Under the pieces are notes generated by a model that saw only the letters and a program-made list of their open reading frames with translations, was not told where the DNA came from and made no database searches. A DNA stretch of 64,000 nucleotides from JAJDUF01 sp965238265 (GTDB lineage Bacteria; Chloroflexota; UBA11872; UBA12225; JAJDUF01), in NCBI GenBank assembly GCA_965238265.1, contig OZ250185.1, positions 1,736,001-1,800,000 of the forward strand, read 5' to 3'. Every line of letters begins with the position of its first letter. Within the stretch, counting starts at the first letter, position 1. This document shows, one piece after another, positions 33,766-41,661 of the stretch. Made by a program: the position numbers and the translations under genes.

Positions 33766-34455
33766 ATGGGCGAACGTGGCAGACAGGAGCGTAGTCGGCG
33801 CTCCACCAAGTCGCGGTCGCGCGGTCTGCCGCGCATGGCGCTCGTGTTCGGCGGCGCCACCGTCGTCGTGATTGCGGTGATTATCGCGTTCAGCCTGCGC
33901 GGCCGCCCTGCCGCAACCGAGGCGCCGTCCGCCGCCGTCGAGCACGGCACTGTCGGGCAGGTACTCAGTGTAGACTCGCCGAGGAGCAGCGCCGGGGAAG
34001 TCCAAGTTGGCCGGGCGGCGCCCAACTTCCGGTGGCGAGACGCCTCGGGCGCGACACGCTCTCTTGCCAACTTGCGGGGCCGGTCGGTCGTCCTGCTGGA
34101 GTTTCTGGCTACGTGGTGCCCGCACTGTCAGCGGATGGCGCCGGTGATCGCCGCCGTCTACGACGACTACCGCGACCGCGCCGTCACCGCCTTGGGCGTG
34201 AACGCCAGCCCTTACGCCATGGACAAGCGGTCGCCCGCTTCACCGGCGGATATGGCTACTTTCGCTGATCGCTTTGGCGCCACCTTCCCGCTCGCGTTCG
34301 ATCCCCGGGTAGCCGTCGGCCGAGCCTATGGTGTGCGCTCGTTTCCGACGACCGTCATCATTGATCGGCAAGGCATCGTGCGCTACGCACATAGCGGCGA
34401 GGCCCCCAAAGCCGAGCTGGCGGCGGTGCTGACGGCCGCGCTCCGCGCCGGTTGA
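33766..34455 (+). CDS. Membrane-anchored TlpA/ResA-like thiol-disulfide oxidoreductase
   Basis: Extracytoplasmic thioredoxin-fold protein. A basic N-terminus (RQERSRRSTKSRSRG) and one helix (ALVFGGATVVVIAVIIAFSL, about 25-44) anchor it. The redoxin domain begins at VGRAAPNFRWRDASG and has the active site FLATWCPHCQRMAP (CxxC near 120-123). The cis-Pro loop FPTTVIIDRQGIV is near 197. The about 50-residue linker is low in conserved residues. Length (229 aa) fits. Divergent placement next to the MauE-like gene suggests that protein may keep it reduced. Confidence 0.9.
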   Translation: MGERGRQERSRRSTKSRSRGLPRMALVFGGATVVVIAVIIAFSLRGRPAATEAPSAAVEHGTVGQVLSVDSPRSSAGEVQVGRAAPNFRWRDASGATRSLANLRGRSVVLLEFLATWCPHCQRMAPVIAAVYDDYRDRAVTALGVNASPYAMDKRSPASPADMATFADRFGATFPLAFDPRVAVGRAYGVRSFPTTVIIDRQGIVRYAHSGEAPKAELAAVLTAALRAG

Positions 34456-34555
34456 TCTTCCTAGTGCGGTAGCCGCCGCCGGAGGAGTAGGGGGCCGGAT
34501 GGCGGGGGTTGTTTGCGACCAAAACGGTGTCGAGTGTGGGCGAGGAGGTAGGACG

Positions 34556-34891
34556 ATGTATGTGTTGATTGTGCCAATCCATATCCAGCCGGAGCATCGC
34601 GAGGCGTTTCTGGAATCCATGCTCGACGATGCTATCGGCTCGGTCCGCGACGAGCCGGGCTGCCTGCGTTTTGACGTGATCCAAGATAGCAGCGACCCCA
34701 ATTGCATCTACCTCTACGAGGTCTATCGGGATGAGGCGGCCTTCCAGGCTCATGTGGAGGCGCCACACTTCGTCCGCTGGCGCGAAACGGTGAAAGACTG
34801 GTTTGCCAAGCCGCCGGAAGTGGCGCGCGGAACCAGCATCTTCCCACCGGACGACGCCTGGGCGCCCCAGGCCCCACCTGCCGGTAGTTAG
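34556..34891 (+). CDS. Antibiotic-biosynthesis-monooxygenase-fold protein (YgiN-like)
   Basis: Small dimeric α/β-barrel protein of the ABM family (putative quinol or aromatic monooxygenase). MYVLIVPIHIQPEHREAFLESMLDDAIGSVRDEPGCLRFDVIQDSSDPNCIYLYEVYRDEAAFQAH is a full ABM domain, followed by HFVRWRETVKDW. ATG 34556 is preferred because GAGGAGG sits just upstream; an in-frame ATG at 34499 would add an unconserved leader. The tail after residue 90 is Pro-rich. The true substrate is unknown. Confidence 0.88.
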   Translation: MYVLIVPIHIQPEHREAFLESMLDDAIGSVRDEPGCLRFDVIQDSSDPNCIYLYEVYRDEAAFQAHVEAPHFVRWRETVKDWFAKPPEVARGTSIFPPDDAWAPQAPPAGS

Positions 34892-35106
34892 CCGGCGCGC
34901 CTCACCCCCCCGGCCCCCTCTCTATCGCTTGGCGATAGAGAGGGGGAGTTGACCGCCCGTCATTCCTGTCTCTCGTCCGTCATTCCCGCGCAAGCGGGAA
35001 TCCACCGCCATAGGGGGGCCGGTATTGGGCCTAACCCCCGGCCCCTTCCCTGTGAGGGAGGGGGTTGGGGGTAGGTGCGCCTCCCCATAGGCCGGCCGGC
35101 CCAGGG
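34892..35106. repeat. Repeat-filled spacer between convergent genes
   Basis: Contains the CACCCCCCCGGCCCC...CGATAGAGAGGGGGAG element (about 34900-34949), a CATTCCCGC-GCAA-GCGGGAATCC hairpin (34980-35004), and a C-rich CCCCGGCCCCTTCCC...GGGAGGGGGTTGGGGGTAGG stem. No gene is seen. Confidence 0.7.
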
Positions 35107-36189
35107 CTAACCGGCGGCGACCTTCTCTCGATGTTGCTGGCGCCGGCTGTGGAGTGCCTCGACGGCGGTTAACAGCGGCTGGACATCGTACCGGACAGGG
35201 TCGGTCGTGGGCAGCCCCGTCTCGGCGGCCGCTGCCGCGAGCGCCTGCTGCGCCGCTGCCTCGTCCAAACCAAAGGTATTGAGGGCGATGCCAATGACGC
35301 GCGACGGCTTGACGTGGGCGGTCGCGCGCTCGTGCAGGGCCACCAGGTCGCGCAGTGGGGGCACCGGGAGGGTGTAGCGGCGGATGGTCGTGCGCCCGAC
35401 TTGGTGACAGAGGATCATGCCATCGGGAGCGCTGCCGTGGATCAGGGACAGCGTGACGCCGGAGTAGCCCGGATGGATCAGTGAGCCTTGCCCCTCGACG
35501 AATAGCAGATCGCCCTGCTCGGCGCCCTGCATCACGAGGTCTTCCGCCGCCCCGGCGGCAAAGTCGCTGATAACCCGGTCAATCGCTACGCCCCAGCCGG
35601 CGATGATAATTCCGGTCTGCCCCGTAGCGACGAACGTGGGGTGATGGCCAGCCCGGCGCGCGGCAGCATCAAGCTCCAGGGAGGCGGACATCTTCCCGAC
35701 GTTGCAATCCGAGCCGACCGTGAGCACGATGGTCGCGTCGAGCTGATGCGCCCGCGTGTCGGCCACCCGATGCTCGTCGGGCACGCGACGCACGTCCCAG
35801 AGGTCTACCCCGTAGGAGTGGGCCGCGGCAGCCAGCTCTTCGTCCTCTTCGAGGAAGTGGTGCAGGCCATTGATGACATCGAGACCCTCGCTCATGGCGT
35901 GAACCACCTGCCGTCGCCACGCTGCGGGCAAGACGCCACCACGCGGGGCCGTGCCGAGCAACAGCGTATTCGGCTTGTAGGCCAGCGCAGCAGCGACCGA
36001 TTCCACTATTGGCACGTCGTCCCCGACGCCAACGATGTCGTAGGCGGTCCGGCCGGTGTATCGGCTATCTACGACCGCAACCACCGGATCGCGCCCATAG
36101 CGGATGACGCCGACGGCGGTCTTTGCCTCCAGCAGGTCAAAGCCGCCCTCTGCGAGCACTGCAATTCTACGTTCACCAATGGGTCTCAT
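35107..36189 (-). CDS. DUF1611 (DgcN-like) P-loop protein
   Basis: P-loop NTPase-fold protein of the DUF1611 family, which includes DgcN (D-glutamate N-acetyltransferase-type). The N-terminal Rossmann half has VVAVVDSRYTGRTAYD, LLLGTAPRGGVLPAAWR and INGLHHFLEED. The C-terminal half has the P-loop variant VLTVGSDCNVGKMSASLEL near 157-175, then GQTGIIIAGWGVAIDRVISDF and FVEGQGSLIHPGYSGVTLSLIHGS. Length (360 aa) is standard. In genomes where DgcN was described it sits next to an epimerase (DgcA). Here neighbours are unrelated, so the substrate remains open. Confidence 0.85.
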   Translation of the reverse strand: MRPIGERRIAVLAEGGFDLLEAKTAVGVIRYGRDPVVAVVDSRYTGRTAYDIVGVGDDVPIVESVAAALAYKPNTLLLGTAPRGGVLPAAWRRQVVHAMSEGLDVINGLHHFLEEDEELAAAAHSYGVDLWDVRRVPDEHRVADTRAHQLDATIVLTVGSDCNVGKMSASLELDAAARRAGHHPTFVATGQTGIIIAGWGVAIDRVISDFAAGAAEDLVMQGAEQGDLLFVEGQGSLIHPGYSGVTLSLIHGSAPDGMILCHQVGRTTIRRYTLPVPPLRDLVALHERATAHVKPSRVIGIALNTFGLDEAAAQQALAAAAAETGLPTTDPVRYDVQPLLTAVEALHSRRQQHREKVAAG

Positions 36190-36597
36190 CGTCGTCTACG
36201 GCTCCTTGTGTGGCATCGAAGGTGGTATACCTAGTCGGCAAAGAGGAGCCTTATGGTGATACAGTATACTGAATATCTACAAGTTGTGCGCCGGCCGAAG
36301 GACGGTAACACAAGAGTTCATGCATCAGCAAGCGTCTTCCTGATTGACGCAACCCGTCACCGAGCAGTAGTCTCATCTACTGGGGGTCTCGGCTGCATCC
36401 CGGCCTCGAAGCGGGTGCGAACTGGCCCATGCGGTGCGCGGAAGTGTCGGCTAGTCGTCGCTGCGGCTTAGTCACTGTTGGGTGTCGTGCCCTCTTTCCG
36501 GACTTCCGAGTGCCCACGACAGGCCGTAGTGCTCTCGACTATCTTCTATGCTTGTGGACCGTGACCAGTCCTACGTCCGGCAGAGGAGGACGCAGCC
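36190..36597. promoter_or_regulatory. Divergent promoter region of DUF1611 gene and pckA
   Basis: A 408-bp gene-free stretch that is locally AT-rich around 36240-36300. It holds the perfect palindrome CAGTATACTG (36262-36271), whose TATACT reads as a -10 box on either strand, and a second TATAC near 36225. Clear -35 boxes at the right distance are not visible. AGAGGAGGA (near 36581-36589) is the pckA ribosome-binding site. I treat it as a likely divergent control region with unproven details. Confidence 0.4.
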
Positions 36598-38280
36598 ATG
36601 ATAGGCAACGTGGAGCCGCCGGCCCCTTCCGACCGGTTCAATCCCCTTCAGCTTGACTCGATGGTGCGTCTGCTTGACTTGGTGGCTGCTCCTGGCGGTC
36701 GGACACCCGTCGTCCACACCAACCTGCCCCCCGCTGCGCTGGCGGAGGTGGCGCTACAGCGCGGGGAGGGCGCCCTCGCCGCAAACGGTGCGCTCGTCAC
36801 CGCAACCGGCGCACACACGGGCCGCTCGCCGCAGGACAAGTTCGTGGTGCGCTATCCCGGCTCGGCGAGCGAGCGAGCAGTCTGGTGGGGCGAGGTCAAC
36901 CAACCGCTGCCGCCGGAGCGATTTGCTCGCCTGGCGGCGCGACTGAGCGGCTATCTGCTGGAGCGTGACGCCCTGTACGTCACCGATGCCACCGTGGCCG
37001 CGCATCCGGCCTATCGGATGCCGGTGCGCGTGATTGCCGAGGAAGCCTGGCAGGCGCTCTTTGCCCGGCAGCTGTTCCGGCGTGATGAAGCACCAACCGG
37101 CAGTGAGCCTGGCGCTGCCGGAGCGGGGCCGGTTGCCACCGTCCTCATCGCCCCCTACTGCCAGGCCGTGCCGGCGGAGGACGGGACCCGATCAGAGGCG
37201 GCGGTGGTCCTGGACCTGGAGCATCGCCTGGTGCTCATTTGCGGCACTCGATACGCCGGCGAGATGAAGAAGTCGGTGTTTTCCCTGCTGAATTATCTCC
37301 TGCCCCAGCGCGGTGTCCTGTCCATGCACTGCGCGGCCAACGTCGGACACGCTGGCGACAGCGCCCTGTTTTTCGGCCTGTCGGGGACGGGCAAGACCAC
37401 CCTCTCCGCCGATCCGGCCCGCAACCTGCTCGGCGACGACGAGCACGGCTGGTCGGATGAGGGCATCTTCAATCTGGAGGGTGGCTGCTATGCCAAGTGC
37501 ATCCGCCTCTCGCAAGAGGACGAGCCGCAGATTTGGCACGCTATCCGCTTCGGTAGCGTCGTCGAGAACGTCGTCGTGGACCCGGCCACGCGCCAGGTGG
37601 ACTACGATGACGATTCGATCACCGAGAACACCCGCTGCGCCTACCCGGTGGACTACATCGAGGGCGCGCTGACCGCCGGGACGGCCGGGCACCCGACGAC
37701 CGTGATTTTCCTGACGGCCGATGCCTTCGGTGTGCTGCCCCCCCTGGCGAGGCTGAGTACCGAACAGGCGCTCTATCACTTCCTTTCGGGCTACACGGCG
37801 CGACTAGCCGGGACCGAGGCCGGGCTTGGCTCGGAACCCGAGGCGACGTTCTCCTCCTGTTTTGGCGCTCCATTCCTGCCGTTGCCGCCCTCGACCTACG
37901 CCCGTCTGCTGGGCGAGCGCCTCGCCCAGCACGGCTCGCGCTGCTATCTGGTCAATACCGGCTGGACGGGCGGTCGCTTTGGCGTCGGCCAGCGCCTGCC
38001 CATCGGCGCCACCCGCGCCCTGGTGCGCGCGGCGATAGCCGGCGATCTGGACCGACCGGGCGCAGCCTACTGGACCGATCCGCTCTTCGGGTTGCAGGTA
38101 CCGATGCACTGCCCCGGAGTACCCGACATGCTCTTGCACCCACGTGAGACCTGGGCCGATCCCGACGCCTACGATAGCCAAGCGCAGCGCCTCGCCCGCG
38201 ATTTCCACGCGAACTTTGCCCAGTTTGCGGCCGACCCGGACGCCAGTCGCCTGCAAGCTGCCGGCCCAAGCCAGGGTTAG
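36598..38280 (+). CDS. pckA: Phosphoenolpyruvate carboxykinase (ATP)
   Basis: Gluconeogenic enzyme converting oxaloacetate and ATP to PEP. Signatures: TGRSPQDKFVV, GTRYAGEMKKSVFSLLNYLLP, MHCAANVG, and the P-loop FFGLSGTGKTTLSADP (about 258-273). LLGDDEHGWSDEGIFNLEGGCYAK carries the metal-binding and catalytic Asp residues, and ENTRCAYPVDYI follows. NTGWTGG in the C-terminal part is also canonical. At 560 aa it is slightly longer than usual (about 525-540). Extra residues lie around 160-172 (APTGSEPGAAGAGP), where the DNA shows a CCGGCAG/CTGCCGG inverted repeat, and near 403. The ATP-type, not the GTP-type, is clear from these motifs. Confidence 0.96.
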   Translation: MIGNVEPPAPSDRFNPLQLDSMVRLLDLVAAPGGRTPVVHTNLPPAALAEVALQRGEGALAANGALVTATGAHTGRSPQDKFVVRYPGSASERAVWWGEVNQPLPPERFARLAARLSGYLLERDALYVTDATVAAHPAYRMPVRVIAEEAWQALFARQLFRRDEAPTGSEPGAAGAGPVATVLIAPYCQAVPAEDGTRSEAAVVLDLEHRLVLICGTRYAGEMKKSVFSLLNYLLPQRGVLSMHCAANVGHAGDSALFFGLSGTGKTTLSADPARNLLGDDEHGWSDEGIFNLEGGCYAKCIRLSQEDEPQIWHAIRFGSVVENVVVDPATRQVDYDDDSITENTRCAYPVDYIEGALTAGTAGHPTTVIFLTADAFGVLPPLARLSTEQALYHFLSGYTARLAGTEAGLGSEPEATFSSCFGAPFLPLPPSTYARLLGERLAQHGSRCYLVNTGWTGGRFGVGQRLPIGATRALVRAAIAGDLDRPGAAYWTDPLFGLQVPMHCPGVPDMLLHPRETWADPDAYDSQAQRLARDFHANFAQFAADPDASRLQAAGPSQG

Positions 38281-38446
38281 CCGTCCTCACCCCCCGGCCC
38301 CCTGTCCACTGCCATGCACCGACGGCTCCCAGGCGGTACGGCCCTCCTTGACCATCAGGCTTCCGGTATACTGGCAATTAGCCCGCGGCCAGGGCTATAC
38401 CCCCTCTCCCGCTGGGTGAGGGCCGCCGGGGAGTGAGGCGCGCGCC

Positions 38447-38860
38447 ATGACAGCAGAAGCCATCGCTGCCGAGCCGCCCGCGGTCACCAGGGAGGACCTG
38501 CGGGCGCTTAAGACCGATATACAGCAAGACCTCCTGGAATTCAAGATCGGTGTGCAGCACGACATCCAGGAGTCGGAGGCCCGCTTACACCGTGAGCTGC
38601 AACACTATGCGACCAAAGCCGACCTCAAGGACACTGAGCTACGGCTCGGGGCGGAAATCAGTGGCCTCAGAGCCGACCTCAAGGACGCCGAGCTGCGCCT
38701 CAAATCGGAATTCGGTAATCTCAGGACGGAATTCAGCGATCTCAGGACGGAACTCAAGGTTGAGCTACGGGAAGCCCAGATGTGGCTGCTGCTCCGCCTC
38801 GGCGGCTTGATTGTCGCCGCGGTCACCATTGCGGTTGCCGTCCAGAAGCTCTGGTCCTAG
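38447..38860 (+). CDS. Coiled-coil protein with C-terminal membrane helix (DUF1640-like)
   Basis: A 137-residue protein. Residues about 14-112 are a continuous heptad coiled coil with internal near-repeats: TKADLKDTELRLGAEISGLR, RADLKDAELRLKSEFGNLR, TEFSDLRTELKVELRE. The repetition is visible in the DNA. The C-terminus LLLRLGGLIVAAVTIAVAVQKLW is a single membrane helix. This architecture resembles DUF1640/CCDC90-type proteins and many uncharacterised bacterial coiled-coil proteins with a tail anchor. No enzymatic motif is present and the role is unknown. Confidence 0.75.
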   Translation: MTAEAIAAEPPAVTREDLRALKTDIQQDLLEFKIGVQHDIQESEARLHRELQHYATKADLKDTELRLGAEISGLRADLKDAELRLKSEFGNLRTEFSDLRTELKVELREAQMWLLLRLGGLIVAAVTIAVAVQKLWS

Positions 38861-39021
38861 GCGCGCGCAGCCGGCCCCGCCTCAGCCGTAGCGCCTCACC
38901 CCCCCCGGCCCCTCTCGGAAGGCTTTTTAGCCACAGAGCACACAGAGAGCACAGAAGGGCTACGGCATGCTGCCCGCCACCGGCTAGAATGTCTGGTAGT
39001 GTGCAGGCAGGAGGGCCAGCG
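38861..39021. repeat. Spacer with TTTTTAGCCACAGAG repeat
   Basis: The element at 38916-38955 is nearly identical to 24149-24189 and is preceded in both places by a C-rich CACCCCC...GGCC tract. If translated it gives the FSHRAHREHR peptide, so the frame open upstream of the next gene is not part of that gene. Confidence 0.8.
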
Positions 39022-40608
39022 ATGTTTGATCTGGTGGTTGGTGGTGGGACGGTCGTAGACGGGACCGGAACGCTGGGCTATCGCGCCGATGTGGGTGTCG
39101 AGCGGGGTACGATCACGGCTATCGGCGATCTCCGCGCCGCTGAGGCCGCCGACCGGCTCGACGCCACCGGCTATGTCGTCGCGCCGGGCTTCATTGACCC
39201 GCATACGCACTCGGACCGCACCTTGCTCGTCAGCCCGGAGGCGCACAGCAAGGTGCGGCAGGGAGTGACGACCGAGGTTATCGGCAATTGCGGCGCCAGC
39301 CCGGCGCCGTGCGTAGGGCCGTTTGCCGACGAGATTCGGGGCCAGAGCGGCGACGGCAGCCCGCCGGAGCCGTCGGAGGCGTGGGAGACGTTCGGCAGCT
39401 ACCTCGATAGTCTCCGCGCAGCACAGCCCTCGGTCAACGTGCTGGCGCTCGTCGGCCACGTCACGCTGCGGATCGCGGCGATGGGCTTTGCCTATCGGCC
39501 GCCCACGCCGGAGGAGCTGGCGCGGCAGCGGGAGCTGTTGGTCGAGGCGCTTGATGCCGGCGCTCTGGGCCTGTCGTCGGGCTTGATGACGCCGCCGAGC
39601 AACTACTCCGAGACGGAGGAGCTGGTCAGCCTCGCCGAGACACTGCATGAGCACGACGCCTTCTACTTCACGCATGTGCGCGGCGAAGGGGCGCCACTCT
39701 TCCGGGCCACGGCCGAGGCCATCGAGATCGCCGAGCGTGCCCATGTGCCCGTACAGATCGCCCACCACAAGGCCGCCTTTCGACCGAACTGGGGCCGGAT
39801 GCCGCAGGTGACCCAGCTCAGTGTGTGGGCACAGGAGCGCGGCGTCGACTCACGCTTCGATGTCTATCCCTATACTGCCGGCAGCGCCGGCCTGACCCAG
39901 ATCATGCCGGATTGGGCACATGAGGGTGGTCGCACCAAGCTGCTGGATCGGCTACGCCACCCGGCGACACGCGCGCACGTATGCGCCGATGTCGAGGCGG
40001 CTGGCCGGGAATGGGACCGCATCTATATCACGGCGGTGCATACGGACGCGAATCGCCAGCTGGAGGGGCGCACCATCGCGGAGATTGCCGCCGACCGACA
40101 CATCGAGCCGGTGCAAGCGTTCTGCGATGTCTTGCTGGAGGAGGAGGCCCAGGCCGGCATGTTGCACTTCATCATGGATCAGGACGACGTGGACCACGTG
40201 GTTGGCCACCCGCTTTCCATGATCGGCTCCGATGGCTCGTCGTTGCGCGTTGACGGGCCACTCGGCGCCGGCAAGCCGCATCCCCGCAACTACGGCGCCT
40301 TTCCGCGCGTGTTGCAGGAGTACGTGCGCGAGCGCGGGCTGCTCACGCTGGAGCGCGCCGTCCACAAGATGAGCGGGGCCACGGCAGAACGGCTCGGCCT
40401 CCGGCGCAAAGGCTTCATCCGCTATGGCCTGGACGCCGATCTGGTGGTCTTCGACCCGGCCACCGTGCGCGAGACGGCGACCTACAGCGATCCTCACCGG
40501 TATCCCGCCGGCATCCCGCATGTCGTCGTCAACGGCACGGTCACCGTCCGCGACGGTGAGCACAACGGCGCCCGCGCCGGCCGGATCATCCGCCGCCAGG
40601 ATCGCTAG
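39022..40608 (+). CDS. N-acyl-D-amino-acid deacylase (D-aminoacylase)
   Basis: Zinc amidohydrolase that removes acyl groups from N-acyl-D-amino acids. ATG 39022 after GCAGGAGGG is the true start; the frame upstream is repeat-derived. Motifs: DLVVGGGTVVDGTG, GYVVAPGFIDPHTHSDRTLL (metal HxH near 60-62), KVRQGVTTEVIGNCGASPAP, and GLSSGLMTPPSNYSETEEL. FYFTHVRGEG, VPVQIAHHKA, SMIGSDGSSLRVDGPLGAGKPHPRNYGAFPRVLQEYVRE and KMSGATAERLGLRRKG follow. The whole amidohydrolase/D-hydantoinase-like domain is intact. The DppA-type D-aminopeptidase at 43062 may act on the same kind of D-peptide substrates. Confidence 0.93.
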   Translation: MFDLVVGGGTVVDGTGTLGYRADVGVERGTITAIGDLRAAEAADRLDATGYVVAPGFIDPHTHSDRTLLVSPEAHSKVRQGVTTEVIGNCGASPAPCVGPFADEIRGQSGDGSPPEPSEAWETFGSYLDSLRAAQPSVNVLALVGHVTLRIAAMGFAYRPPTPEELARQRELLVEALDAGALGLSSGLMTPPSNYSETEELVSLAETLHEHDAFYFTHVRGEGAPLFRATAEAIEIAERAHVPVQIAHHKAAFRPNWGRMPQVTQLSVWAQERGVDSRFDVYPYTAGSAGLTQIMPDWAHEGGRTKLLDRLRHPATRAHVCADVEAAGREWDRIYITAVHTDANRQLEGRTIAEIAADRHIEPVQAFCDVLLEEEAQAGMLHFIMDQDDVDHVVGHPLSMIGSDGSSLRVDGPLGAGKPHPRNYGAFPRVLQEYVRERGLLTLERAVHKMSGATAERLGLRRKGFIRYGLDADLVVFDPATVRETATYSDPHRYPAGIPHVVVNGTVTVRDGEHNGARAGRIIRRQDR

Positions 40609-40763
40609 CCGGTGTAGGAGCGCGATTCATCGCGCCCAGGCGCTCGTCATTCCGGCGGAAGCCGGAATCCAGGGGCACTCGTGGCCCCCCGGTCGGTCGG
40701 GATTGCGGCTTCCGCCGCAATGATGGGGACCGGAGGCAGATAGCCGCCGGAAGGAATCGGGAC
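40609..40763. repeat. Spacer with two dispersed hairpins
   Basis: Bases 40615-40640 hold GTAGGAGCGCGATTCATCGCGCCC, related to the element at 61748-61773. Bases 40646-40671 hold a CATTCCGGC-GGAA-GCCGGAATCC variant of the main hairpin. A third, GATTGCGGC-TTCC-GCCGCAATGATG, follows near 40700. Confidence 0.75.
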
Positions 40764-41576
40764 ATGAACACGTTGCGCCGCTTCACCTATTCTGCAGGAC
40801 GGGACCGGCCGCTCGAAGCGAGTGCGGCGTGGGCGGCCGAGCACGACTTCGGCGCGGTGGAGTTCAATGCTGACCTGCCGCCCAATAGCCCGGACCAATG
40901 GGACGACGCGCGCGTCACTGCCTTCCGCAAGCTCCGCGCGGAGCACCGCTTGGCAGCCGGCATCCACACCTCGTCGGCGGTGAACAATGCCGAGATCGTG
41001 CCGGTCGTCGGCGACGGTGTGGCGGCCTACCTGCGGCAGAACGTCGAGCTAGCCGCCCGGCTCGGCTGCGGCTATGTGATCGTGCATGGTGGCTACCACT
41101 TCGGTGACCGCGAGCAACGGCGCGAGGCCGCCCGGCGGCGTCTGGAGCGCCTGGTTCCCTGGGCCGAGCGGTGGGGCGTTGCGCTGTGGTTCGAGAATCA
41201 CAATGCCGAGCCGGACTTGGCCGAAATCCACTATCAGCCCCGTGACGCCGACGAGACGGCCTGGTTTCTGGACCGGCTACCGGCAGCGACGGTGCGTTGG
41301 GCCTTCAACGTCGCCCACGCGCACCTAGTTCCCGAGGGAATTGACGGCTTTCTCGACCGCTTTGGCATAGGACGCCTGGCTCAGGTGCGTCTCAACGACA
41401 ACCCCGGCACCCACGAGGTTCACCTGGTCCCCGGCGAAGGCACGATTGACTTCGCGCCCGTCTTCCACCGCCTCGACCGGCTGGGCTACCGGGGGCCGTT
41501 CTCGCTGGACTTCGGTATCGACGAAGACAAGCTGCGGGTACGCGACGCTTTCGCTGCCTTGTTAGGGCCGGGCTGA
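40764..41576 (+). CDS. Sugar phosphate isomerase/epimerase (xylose-isomerase-like TIM barrel)
   Basis: AP-endonuclease-2/xylose-isomerase-like TIM-barrel protein. Visible barrel strands and putative metal ligands are FGAVEFNADLP, AAGIHTSSAVNNAEIV, YVIVHGGYHFGDR, GVALWFENHNAEPD, VRWAFNVAHAHLVPEGI, QVRLNDNPGTHEVHLVPGEGTIDFAPVF and FSLDFGIDED. These match the family layout (Glu/Asp/His at strand ends). Length (270 aa) is typical. The substrate is unknown. It starts 155 bp after the D-aminoacylase and could be read with it. Confidence 0.83.
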   Translation: MNTLRRFTYSAGRDRPLEASAAWAAEHDFGAVEFNADLPPNSPDQWDDARVTAFRKLRAEHRLAAGIHTSSAVNNAEIVPVVGDGVAAYLRQNVELAARLGCGYVIVHGGYHFGDREQRREAARRRLERLVPWAERWGVALWFENHNAEPDLAEIHYQPRDADETAWFLDRLPAATVRWAFNVAHAHLVPEGIDGFLDRFGIGRLAQVRLNDNPGTHEVHLVPGEGTIDFAPVFHRLDRLGYRGPFSLDFGIDEDKLRVRDAFAALLGPG

Positions 41577-41661
41577 ACTTACCCCCGGCCGCCCCCAGCA
41601 GACTCCCCCTCTCTATCGCTCGACGATGGAGAGGGGCCCGGGGGGTGAGGCCGGATGGGTA
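41577..41661. repeat. Dispersed repeat between convergent genes
   Basis: A CCCCCTCTCTATCGC...GATGGAGAGGGG stem within the CACCCCCGGCC element, in the short gap between the TIM-barrel gene and the convergent dehydrogenase gene. It may serve as a terminator, but there is no T-tract. Confidence 0.6.

Noticed and set aside
36253..36471. 72-codon open frame in the pckA upstream region
   Set aside because: No ribosome-binding site or conserved pattern; lies in a probable divergent control region.
36640..36665. GGTTCAATCCCC resembling a tRNA T-loop
   Set aside because: No cloverleaf can be formed around it and it is inside pckA.
38782..39021. Upstream extension of the D-aminoacylase frame
   Set aside because: It is translated coiled-coil-gene 3' end and the TTTTTAGCCACAGAG repeat; ATG 39022 has a good ribosome-binding site and the family N-terminus.
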